Origin: Betaproteobacteria bacterium
Lineage (GTDB): Bacteria; Pseudomonadota; Gammaproteobacteria; Burkholderiales; SG8-39
Direction: 5' to 3'
DNA: 11,015 bases
Assembly: GCA_029865405.1 (NCBI GenBank)
Contig: JAOUGZ010000051.1
Span: 1 to 11,015, forward strand
The notes under the pieces were generated by a model that ran no database searches, was not told where the DNA came from, and saw only the letters and a program-made list of their open reading frames with translations. Shown in pieces: positions 5,503 to 11,015 of the stretch. The position numbers and the translations under genes are program-made. Each line of letters begins with the position of its first letter. Positions within the stretch are counted from its first letter, which is position 1.

Positions 5503-6795
5503 ATGGCCACCCATCTCAAGCGCCGCATCGCCCAGGACATCACCGACGAGATCGACCAGAAGGTGCGCCAGACCGTCGAAGGCATCCTCGCCGCAGTCAA
5601 GAAGCGCGGCGACGCGGCGGTGCGCGAGTACTCCGAGCAGTTCGACAAGTGGACGCCGAAGAAGCTCTCCAAGGCGGACATCGACGCGATCCTGGCGAAA
5701 GTCGCCCCGGGAACGCTCAGCGACATCAAGTTCGCGCAGGCGCAGATCCGCAATTTCGCCGAGCACCAGCGCGCCGCGATCCGCGACATCGAGGTCGAGA
5801 CCCTGCCCGGGGTGAAGCTCGGGCACAAGAACATCCCGGTCGAATCGGTCGGCTGCTACGTGCCGGGCGGGCGCTACCCGATGGTGGCCTCCGCGCACAT
5901 GAGCATCGTCACCGCGCGTACCGCGGGGGTGAAACGCATCATCGCCTGCACACCACCCAACCAGGGCGAGCCGCACGCCGAGACCATCGCCGCGATGGTG
6001 CTCGGCGGCGCCGACGAGATCCACGTCATTGGCGGCGTGCAGGCCATTGCCGCAATGGCGCTCGGCACTGAGACCATCAAGCCAGTGGATATGCTTTGCG
6101 GCCCGGGCAATGCCTACGTGGCGGAAGCCAAGCGCCAGCTCTTCGGCAAGGTGGGCATCGATCTGTTCGCCGGCCCGACCGAGATCCTGGTGGTGGCCGA
6201 CGACTCGGCCGACGCGGAGATGATCGCTACCGACCTGCTCGGCCAGGCCGAGCACGGTCCGACGAGCCCCGCCATCTGCATCACGACCTCGAAGAAGATC
6301 GCCGATTCGCTGCCCGCGGAGATCGAGCGCCAGCTCAAGGTCCTGCCTACCGCGGACGTCGCCGGTGTCGCCTGGCGCGACTACGGCGAGATCATCCTCG
6401 TGGGATCGCTCGACGAGGCGGTGCAGGAAGCCGACCGGGTCGCGGCGGAGCACGTCGAGATCCTGACGCAGAACCCGCGTTACTTCCTCGAGCGCATGCG
6501 CAACTACGGCGCGCTGTTTCTCGGGCCGGAGACCAACGTCTCCTACGGCGACAAGGTGATCGGCACCAACCATACGCTGCCCACGCTCGGTGCGGCGCGC
6601 TACACCGGGGGCCTCTGGGTCGGCAAGTTCCTGAAGACCTGCACTTACCAGGAGGTAACGCGCGAAGCGAGCGTCACGGTGGGCGAATACTGCTCTCGGC
6701 TATGCGCCATCGAGCGCTTCTGGGGCCACAAGGAGCAGGCCGACCTGCGCCTGCGGCGCTATGGCGGCCAGAACGTGGGCCTGGGCGCCAAGTGA
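5503..6795 (+). CDS. HisD-fold zinc-dependent dehydrogenase, probably HpsN-like rather than histidinol dehydrogenase
   Basis: 430-residue NAD-dependent enzyme of the histidinol dehydrogenase family, which oxidises an alcohol through the aldehyde to a carboxylate. The zinc ligands of E. coli HisD are conserved: Q248 and H251 (GQAEHGP), D350 ([10 protein letters not shown]) and H409 (GHKEQAD). So is the catalytic Glu-His pair E316-H317 (AAEHVEIL). Other family blocks are [11 protein letters not shown] (120-130), [17 protein letters not shown] (199-215) and [12 protein letters not shown] (222-233). The segment [22 protein letters not shown] (365-386) and the C-terminal VRRYGG-type [11 protein letters not shown] (416-426) recall sulfopropanediol 3-dehydrogenase HpsN more than true HisD; this is from memory. 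No other histidine gene is in view, and the next gene is an SDR whose start overlaps this stop, as expected for a polyol-oxidation pair. The ATG at 5503 follows GAGG at a suitable distance. The fold is certain, the substrate uncertain. Confidence 0.88.
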   Translation: MATHLKRRIAQDITDEIDQKVRQTVEGILAAVKKRGDAAVREYSEQFDKWTPKKLSKADIDAILAKVAPGTLSDIKFAQAQIRNFAEHQRAAIRDIEVETLPGVKLGHKNIPVESVGCYVPGGRYPMVASAHMSIVTARTAGVKRIIACTPPNQGEPHAETIAAMVLGGADEIHVIGGVQAIAAMALGTETIKPVDMLCGPGNAYVAEAKRQLFGKVGIDLFAGPTEILVVADDSADAEMIATDLLGQAEHGPTSPAICITTSKKIADSLPAEIERQLKVLPTADVAGVAWRDYGEIILVGSLDEAVQEADRVAAEHVEILTQNPRYFLERMRNYGALFLGPETNVSYGDKVIGTNHTLPTLGAARYTGGLWVGKFLKTCTYQEVTREASVTVGEYCSRLCAIERFWGHKEQADLRLRRYGGQNVGLGAK

Positions 6796-7565
6796 GCGAC
6801 ATCACGCAGCGCTTCCGTCTCGACGATCGCGTGGCGCTGGTGACCGGCGCGGGCCGCGGCATCGGCCGCGCCTGCGCGCTTGGACTGGCGCAGGCTGGCG
6901 CCGAGGTCTGGCTCATGGCGCGCACGCGCGACGAGATCGACCAGGCCGCCGCTGAGATCCGCGCCGCGGGCGGCAAGGCGCATACGGCGGTCTGCGATGT
7001 CACCGACACGCCGGCGATGCGCAGGGCCGTCGCCGCGATCCCGGTGCTCGATGTCCTCGTCAACAACGCCGGCTTCAACATCCCGGAGCCGTTCGTCGAG
7101 GTGAGCGAGGAACACCTGGACCAGCTGCTCACGCTCAACGTGCGCGCCGCCTTCCTCGTCGCGCAGGCGGCCGCGCAGAAGATGCTGCAGGCGGCCGACC
7201 GGAAGTCGCGCGGCGGCGCGATCCTGCACATGTCATCGCAGATGGGCCACGTGGGCGCGCCCAACCGCAGCGTCTATTGCGTCACCAAGCACGCCCTCGA
7301 AGGTCTGACCAAGGCCATGGCGCTGGAATTCGCGGCGCTCGGCATCCGCGTGCTCTCCATCGCGCCCACGTTCGTCGAGACGCCGCTTTACCGGAAGATG
7401 GCCGCGCGGCCCGAGTTTGCCGCGTGGGTCGAGGGACGCATTCCCATGGCGCGGGTCGGACAGGCCGAGGAGGTGGCCGCGGCCGTGGTGTACGCGGCGT
7501 CGCCCGCGGCTTCGCTCATGACGGGCACCAGCCTCGTCGTCGACGGCGGCTGGACCGCGCAATGA
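6792..7565 (+). CDS. Short-chain dehydrogenase/reductase, coupled to the HisD-fold gene
   Basis: 257-residue classical SDR, an NAD(P)-dependent oxidoreductase of the 3-oxoacyl-ACP reductase/polyol dehydrogenase type. The cofactor motif TGAGRGIG is at 18-25, D70 sits in CDVTD, NNAG is at 91-94, and the catalytic residues N116, S149, Y162 and K166 are all present. It ends with the usual LVVDGGW (248-254). The start is GTG at 6792, sharing bases with the TGA of the upstream dehydrogenase (GTGA overlap). This implies translational coupling and a shared function. R43-R46 after the second strand (MARTRD) suggests NADP preference, though weakly. Next to an HpsN-like enzyme, one possibility is oxidation or epimerisation at an adjacent hydroxyl of the same polyol. 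The gene ends 13 bases before the end of the convergent aldolase gene, with no terminator hairpin visible between them. Confidence 0.92.
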   Translation: MSDITQRFRLDDRVALVTGAGRGIGRACALGLAQAGAEVWLMARTRDEIDQAAAEIRAAGGKAHTAVCDVTDTPAMRRAVAAIPVLDVLVNNAGFNIPEPFVEVSEEHLDQLLTLNVRAAFLVAQAAAQKMLQAADRKSRGGAILHMSSQMGHVGAPNRSVYCVTKHALEGLTKAMALEFAALGIRVLSIAPTFVETPLYRKMAARPEFAAWVEGRIPMARVGQAEEVAAAVVYAASPAASLMTGTSLVVDGGWTAQ

Positions 7566-7578
7566 GTTAGGCGGCGGC

Positions 7579-8367
7579 CTACTTCGCCTCGAAGCCACGC
7601 ACCAGCTCTGCGCGCGCTTTCGCCGCCTGCTGCAGGAGCGAGAAATCCGAGCCCGACAGGATCAGCTGCACGCCCATGGCGATGTGGCGCTCGAGCAGCT
7701 CCTTCGTGTACATCCCGCCCATGCCGGCGAATTTGCCGTGCTTCTTGCAGGCCGCGATCACTTTCTTGTAGGCCTCGGCGACGCGCGGGTCATCGAACTT
7801 GCCCGGGATGCCCATCTCGAAGCACAGGTCGTTGGTGCCGATCAGCAGCGCGTCGATGCCCTTCACCGCGGCGATGGCCTCGCAATTCTCGATCCCCTTC
7901 GGCGATTCCAGCATTACGACGACGAGCGTCTCCTCGTTGACGATGCGCGCCGCCTCGCCCACGGGCATGGCGGCGAAGCCGAGCTGCTGCAGCCCGCCGC
8001 CCATCGAGCGATGGCCGACGGGTGGGAAGCGGCAGTGGTCGGCGATGCGTTTCGCCTCGAGCTCGGTATCGACGTGCGGCACGACCACGCCCTGTGCGCC
8101 GTTGTCGAGCATGCGCGAGGCGAGCCAGTGTTCCTTGCCGGCGACGCGCACCACGGGCGTGATGTCGATGGCGAGGGCCGCGGAGGCGATCTGGGCGGCC
8201 GTGTCGGTGCCCATCGAATTGTGCTCGCAGTCGATGAACATCCAGTCGAAGCCCGCGGTCTTCAGGATCTGCCCGACGTCGACGGTGCGCGCCTGGCGCA
8301 ATCCGAGGCCGATGGCGAGCTTGCCGGCGCGCAGCTGGCGCAGGGCGTGGTTGGGCACGGTGCTCAC
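7579..8367 (-). CDS. HpcH/HpaI-family aldolase (class II 2-oxoacid aldolase)
   Basis: 262-residue TIM-barrel aldolase of the HpcH/HpaI family, which cleaves 4-hydroxy-2-oxoacids to pyruvate (or a related oxoacid) and an aldehyde with a divalent metal. Key residues match E. coli HpaI in kind and spacing: catalytic H49 in FIDCEH (44-49), R74 in PVVRV, and the metal ligands E154 (VVMLES) and D180 (LIGTNDL). The segment DNGAQGVVVPHVDT (88-101) is the usual core. GTG at 8367 is chosen as start because AAGGAG lies 6 bases upstream and the protein then has normal length. The open frame continues upstream to 8472 but crosses the promoter region. It converges on the HisD-fold/SDR pair and is divergent from DUF1330. 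The substrate is not deducible; malonate-semialdehyde- or glycolaldehyde-type acceptors are examples in the family. Confidence 0.9.
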   Translation of the reverse strand: MSTVPNHALRQLRAGKLAIGLGLRQARTVDVGQILKTAGFDWMFIDCEHNSMGTDTAAQIASAALAIDITPVVRVAGKEHWLASRMLDNGAQGVVVPHVDTELEAKRIADHCRFPPVGHRSMGGGLQQLGFAAMPVGEAARIVNEETLVVVMLESPKGIENCEAIAAVKGIDALLIGTNDLCFEMGIPGKFDDPRVAEAYKKVIAACKKHGKFAGMGGMYTKELLERHIAMGVQLILSGSDFSLLQQAAKARAELVRGFEAK

Positions 8368-8464
8368 TTGTTTCTCCTTGCGAATGGGGATGCGCCGACT
8401 ATAGCGCCGATGCGAGCCGGCCATGTGAAAATGCCGCCTCAATCCCAATCCCGAGGAGATTCCG
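8368..8464. promoter_or_regulatory. Divergent promoter region between aldolase and DUF1330 genes
   Basis: 97-base divergent spacer. Leftward, TATAGT on the minus strand (8403-8398, 5 of 6 to consensus) stands about 30 bases before the aldolase GTG. Rightward, TTGCGA (8378-8383) and TATAGC (8400-8405) are 16 bases apart and could serve the DUF1330 gene. The two -10 candidates use nearly the same bases on opposite strands, so the transcripts might compete. The ribosome site AGGAG at 8454-8458 fixes the DUF1330 start. Promoter calls are by eye. Confidence 0.35.
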
Positions 8465-8761
8465 ATGGCCAAGGCCTACATGGTAGTCACCTACCGCTCG
8501 CTCAAGGACCCCAAGGCGCTCGAGGCGTATGCGAAACTCGCCGGCCCCGCGGTGCAGGCGCAGGGCGGCCGGTTCCTCGTGCGCGGCATGCCCGCCAAGA
8601 CCTACGAAGCGGGCTTGAAAGAGCGCACCGTGGTGGTCGAGTTCGACAGCGTGGCAAAGGCCATGGCGGCGTATGAAGGACCGGCGTACCAGAAGGCGCT
8701 CGACGCCCTGGGCAAGAACGCCGCGGTGCGCGACATGCGCCTCGTCGAGGGAGTCGCTTGA
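8465..8761 (+). CDS. DUF1330 domain-containing protein
   Basis: 98-residue small protein of the DUF1330 family, which adopts a ferredoxin-like alpha/beta fold of the dimeric alpha-beta barrel type. The molecular function is unknown. Family landmarks are AYMVVTYRSLKDPKALEAYAK (4-24), the strand GGRFLVRG (34-41), ERTVVVEFDSVAKAMAAYEGPAYQKAL (53-79) and the closing RDMRLVEG (89-96). The ATG at 8465 has AGGAG 6 bases upstream. The stop TGA (8759-8761) shares bases with the TTG start of the transporter gene, so the two are probably translated together, and the small protein may act on or bind the transporter's substrate. That functional link is inference. The length is typical for the family. Confidence 0.88.
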   Translation: MAKAYMVVTYRSLKDPKALEAYAKLAGPAVQAQGGRFLVRGMPAKTYEAGLKERTVVVEFDSVAKAMAAYEGPAYQKALDALGKNAAVRDMRLVEGVA

Positions 8762-9948
8762 GACTGGGGATCATCGCCCTCACGCTCGCACTTGCCTACG
8801 GCGTCTGGTACGCCTACAGCGTCGTCCTGGTCGCGCTGTTGCACGAATTCGGCTGGAGCCGTTCCGTGCTCGCCGGCGCATTTTCCGTCTTCACGCTCGT
8901 GCACGGCGCGGTCAACCCCGTGGTCGGGATGCTGTGCGACCGCCTGCGCCCGCTGCGCCTGATCGCCGCCGGCGGGGTCGCCCTCGGCCTCGCGCTCTGG
9001 GCCGACAGCTTCATCGCCGAGCCTTGGCACCTGTATCTCGCGTTCGGCGTATTCACCGCCATTGCCGTGGCGGCGGCAGGCTGGGTGCCGGCGCTGGTGC
9101 AGGTGCAGCGCGACTTCCAGCACAAGCTCGGCCTTGCGCTCGGCATCATCAGCTCGGGCGTGGGCGTGGGCATGCTGCTGGTGGTGCCGCTCACGCAACT
9201 GCTCATCGATGCCTATGGCTGGCGTGTGGCGTTCCGCGTGCTCGGCGTGATCTGCGTACTGTGGATCGTGCCCTCGTCGCTCTTCCTGCTGCGACTGCCG
9301 CCGGCGCCCAGGCCCACGCCACCTCCCGCGTCTGCGCCGTCGAGGACCTTCTCGAACGCCACGCTCGGCGAAGCGATGCGCGGCGCGCCCTTCTGGCTGA
9401 TGATGGCGGCGTTCTTCTTCGGCAACATCTGCTCGCAGACCCTGCACGTGCACCAGGTGGCCTATCTCGTCGACCAGGGCGTGGCGGGGATCATCGCCGC
9501 TTCGGTGGTCGGCGTGATCGGCGCATCGAGCATCGTCGGCAAGACCGGCGGCGGCTGGCTCTCGGATCGCGTGCAGCGCGAGTACGTCTACGTTGTCGGC
9601 ATCGTCGTCATGCTGGGCGCGGTCGTGGCGCTGATGGCGCTTGCCGGTGCGCCCACGCCATGGGCAATCTACTTCTACGCCGTGCTGCTCGGGGTCGGCT
9701 ACTCGGTCACCGCCTCGCTCACGCCGGCAATGGTGAGCGACCGCTTCGGCGGTCCGCACTTCGGCAGCATCGTCGGCGTCGGGCTGATGGGCGCCGCGGT
9801 CGGCAGCGCCCTGGGCCCGTGGATGGCAGGGTATCTCTTCGACCGCACAGGAAGCTACATGCTCGCCTTCACCCTTGCCGCCGGCTGCGGCATCGCGGCG
9901 GGCGCCTCGGTCTGGCGCGCGCGCACGCTGCGCGTGCGCGCCACCTGA
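8758..9948 (+). CDS. MFS transporter (monocarboxylate/oxalate-formate antiporter-like)
   Basis: 396-residue major facilitator superfamily permease of the cytoplasmic membrane with about 12 hydrophobic helices in two halves. The halves are joined by a proline-rich cytoplasmic loop (about 181-200). The first helix begins directly at the N-terminus (LGIIALTLALAYGVWYAYSV), followed by LLHEFGWSRSVLAGAFS (27-43), a signature common in the MFS subgroup that carries oxalate/formate and other monocarboxylates. Loop 2-3 has VVGMLCDRLRPLR (55-67) and loop 8-9 has GGGWLSDRV (264-272), degenerate copies of the MFS motif A. The start is TTG at 8758, overlapping the DUF1330 stop (TTGA), with AGGGAG a few bases upstream. 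Any later ATG would remove the first helices. It is a likely organic-acid carrier for nearby catabolic genes, but the substrate is not proven. Confidence 0.9.
   Translation: MRLGIIALTLALAYGVWYAYSVVLVALLHEFGWSRSVLAGAFSVFTLVHGAVNPVVGMLCDRLRPLRLIAAGGVALGLALWADSFIAEPWHLYLAFGVFTAIAVAAAGWVPALVQVQRDFQHKLGLALGIISSGVGVGMLLVVPLTQLLIDAYGWRVAFRVLGVICVLWIVPSSLFLLRLPPAPRPTPPPASAPSRTFSNATLGEAMRGAPFWLMMAAFFFGNICSQTLHVHQVAYLVDQGVAGIIAASVVGVIGASSIVGKTGGGWLSDRVQREYVYVVGIVVMLGAVVALMALAGAPTPWAIYFYAVLLGVGYSVTASLTPAMVSDRFGGPHFGSIVGVGLMGAAVGSALGPWMAGYLFDRTGSYMLAFTLAAGCGIAAGASVWRARTLRVRAT
9919..9941 (+). repeat. GC-rich stem-loop at the 3' end of the MFS gene
   Basis: Perfect 9-bp stem, GCGCGCACG (9919-9927) with CGTGCGCGC (9933-9941), loop CTGCG, inside the last codons of the transporter gene and 11 bases before the GTG of the DUF1643 gene. 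There is no T-run after it, so it is not a standard intrinsic terminator. It could attenuate transcription or protect the transporter mRNA 3' end. Confidence 0.5.
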
Positions 9949-9952
9949 ATTC

Positions 9953-10450
9953 GTGACGCGACGTCGGTCGACGAGCGCATCCGGCGCCGAATTCTCCGCC
10001 TGCCGCCGCTGGCGCACGCTGCTCTGGCGCTGCTGGGACGCGTCGCAGCCGGCCGTCAATTTCCTCATGCTCAACCCGAGCACGGCGGACGAGCGGGTGC
10101 TGGACCCCACCTGCGCGCGAGCGCGCGACTATGCGGAACGCTGGGGCTATGGGGCGCTGCTGGTGACGAACGTCTTCGCCTGGCGCGCCACGTATCCCGG
10201 CGAAATGAAGTCCGCCCGGGACCCGGTGGGCAGGGAAAACGATGCGGCGATCCTGCGCGCCGCGCACCAGGCCCAGCTCGTCGTCTGCGCCTGGGGAAAC
10301 CACGGCCGGCACCTGGCGCGCTCGAATGCCGTGCTGCGCCTGCTGCGGGGCGCCGGCATCGCACTTCACGTGCTGCGCCTCAACGGCAGCGGCGAGCCCG
10401 CGCATCCGCTCTACCTGCCCGCGAAGCTTCGCCCGCAGGCCTGGCGCTAG
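9953..10450 (+). CDS. DUF1643 domain-containing protein
   Basis: 165-residue protein of the DUF1643 family, found in bacteria and phages and without an established activity. Nearly every family block is visible: WRTLLWRCWD (20-29), VNFLMLNPSTAD (35-46), LDPTCARARDYAERWGYGALLVTNVFAWRAT (50-80, with the NVFAWRAT core at 73-80), DPVGREND (90-97), VVCAWGNHG (110-118) and the C-terminal GEPAHPLYLP (147-156). GTG at 9953 is chosen because it gives a normal-length N-terminus. The frame extends back to 9875 only by reading through the transporter gene. No clear ribosome site precedes it, so translation may depend on ribosomes finishing the transporter gene 5 bases upstream. Its TAG stop lies within the same CTAG as the stop of the convergent VWA gene. 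Confidence 0.85.
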   Translation: MTRRRSTSASGAEFSACRRWRTLLWRCWDASQPAVNFLMLNPSTADERVLDPTCARARDYAERWGYGALLVTNVFAWRATYPGEMKSARDPVGRENDAAILRAAHQAQLVVCAWGNHGRHLARSNAVLRLLRGAGIALHVLRLNGSGEPAHPLYLPAKLRPQAWR

Positions 10451-11015
10451 CTCTTCAGCAGCGCGTCCAGGTGCTCGATGTCGTTGATCACGCGCCACTC
10501 GCGCGCGCCGGCGGCTTTCACGCGCTTGTGCCAGTCCTCCAGACGCCCCAGGTAGCGCCGCGGGTCGATGTTGTCGGTCTTCAGCTTGACCACGTTCACC
10601 GCCACCACGCGGATGTCCTTCAGGTCGATGGGGAAATTGCGCACCGTGGCCCTGTCCAGCTCCTCCTGCATGTCGGAGAAGATGAGGATGGTCTTCTTGC
10701 CCGCCCCGGTTTCATTCAGGAACTCGGCCCCCTGGATCAAACCGCCGGTGATGTCGGTGTTGACGCTGCCCCGCGCCGAACTGGTGAAAGCCTCGACCTG
10801 AGTCTTCATAACGCGTTTTTGCGCGTTGGCTTGCGAGGGCCGGTTGTCGAACGTGGCCTTGGCAATGATGTCCTTTTCGCTGAAGCTGCGGCTGCGCACC
10901 CGCGCCACGGCGAGCGAGTCCCCGGGCTGCAGGCTGCCGAGCAGGTAGTTGACGATGAGCTGCGCCTTGCCGATTTCCTCGGCGTAGGTGCCCGAGGTGT
11001 CCACCAGCAGGTACA
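10447..11015 (-). CDS. VWA-domain protein (5' truncated by window edge)
   Basis: C-terminal 188 residues of a von Willebrand factor type A domain protein; the N-terminus lies beyond the right edge. The metal-ion-dependent adhesion site is visible: LLVDTSGTY (2-10) supplies DxSxT, with Thr instead of the usual second Ser. T89 in NTDITGG and D114 in LIFSDMQEE complete the site. The fold strands ILIFSD (109-114) and IRVVAVNVV (134-142) are typical. Such proteins bind partners through a divalent metal and often sit in the periplasm, but the signal region is not in the window, so location is unknown. A GTG at 11004 falls inside the metal-binding motif and is not the real start. The gene ends at the same CTAG tetranucleotide as DUF1643. 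Confidence 0.8.
   Translation of the reverse strand, partial: YLLVDTSGTYAEEIGKAQLIVNYLLGSLQPGDSLAVARVRSRSFSEKDIIAKATFDNRPSQANAQKRVMKTQVEAFTSSARGSVNTDITGGLIQGAEFLNETGAGKKTILIFSDMQEELDRATVRNFPIDLKDIRVVAVNVVKLKTDNIDPRRYLGRLEDWHKRVKAAGAREWRVINDIEHLDALLKS

Noticed and set aside
4774..6573. Very long open frame on the minus strand running through the DSBA gene and opposite the HisD-fold gene
   Set aside because: It is an extension of the crotonase frame with Arg/Ala/Gly/His-rich, low-complexity translation, typical of antisense frames in high-GC DNA. The plus-strand HisD-fold protein and minus-strand DSBA protein are clear family members.
5503..6795. Annotation as hisD, histidinol dehydrogenase
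   Set aside because: The fold is right, but there are no histidine genes nearby, it is coupled to an SDR, and the C-terminal region looks HpsN-like; a plain hisD label would overstate the evidence.
7684..8676. 330-codon plus-strand open frame opposite the aldolase gene
   Set aside because: Shadow of the aldolase; it also reads into DUF1330 out of frame.
8602..10110. 502-codon minus-strand open frame opposite the MFS and DUF1643 genes
   Set aside because: Its translation is rich in Arg, His, Glu, Ala and Asp repeats with no recognisable domain, while the plus-strand frame gives a clean 12-helix transporter.

Overview
This window is high-GC, densely packed bacterial chromosome with short intergenic gaps, GTG and TTG starts and start/stop overlaps. 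The gene content (CoA-ester and alcohol catabolism enzymes, a glutathione-type DSBA isomerase, an HpcH/HpaI aldolase, DUF1330, DUF547) suggests a metabolically versatile betaproteobacterium, probably Burkholderiales-like. The taxonomic guess is inference from gene style; there is no rRNA, tRNA or other marker in the window. I see no transposase, integrase, CRISPR array or RNA gene.

Layout. Positions 2-679 (+) hold the 3' part of an enoyl-CoA hydratase/isomerase gene cut by the window edge. Positions 684-3128 (-) form a probable operon, transcribed right to left: an HSDL2-like short-chain dehydrogenase, a DUF547 protein, and a methyltransferase of the archaeal-type predicted family (COG2521-like). 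Positions 3129-3376 are a relatively AT-rich divergent intergenic region, followed by a small hypothetical lipoprotein gene (3377-3940, +). Positions 3982-5384 (-) are a two-gene unit: a DSBA-family (2-hydroxychromene-2-carboxylate isomerase-like) protein followed by a second crotonase-family enzyme. Positions 5503-7565 (+) are a translationally coupled pair: a zinc-dependent dehydrogenase of the histidinol dehydrogenase fold, looking more like the sulfopropanediol dehydrogenase (HpsN) branch than true HisD, and an SDR whose GTG start overlaps its stop. Converging on it is an HpcH/HpaI-type aldolase (7579-8367, -). Positions 8465-9948 (+) hold a DUF1330 protein overlapped by a TTG-started MFS transporter, then a DUF1643 protein (9953-10450, +). 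This converges on, and shares its stop tetranucleotide with, a VWA-domain protein cut by the right edge (10447-11015, -).

How the genes may work together. Most genes are catabolic: crotonase enzymes, SDRs, a HisD-fold dehydrogenase and a 2-oxoacid-type aldolase could handle CoA thioesters and polyols or their acids, with the MFS carrier as a candidate organic-acid transporter. No complete pathway can be read from the window.

The least ordinary points are: (1) an exact 26-bp copy of an internal segment of the second crotonase gene, lying just beyond that gene's own stop, with weaker similarity running into the 3' end of the lipoprotein gene; (2) the HpsN-like dehydrogenase/SDR pair outside any histidine operon; (3) an archaeal-type methyltransferase in a bacterial operon. 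I found no convincing sign of a wholly new multi-gene system such as a defence island or new mobile element.
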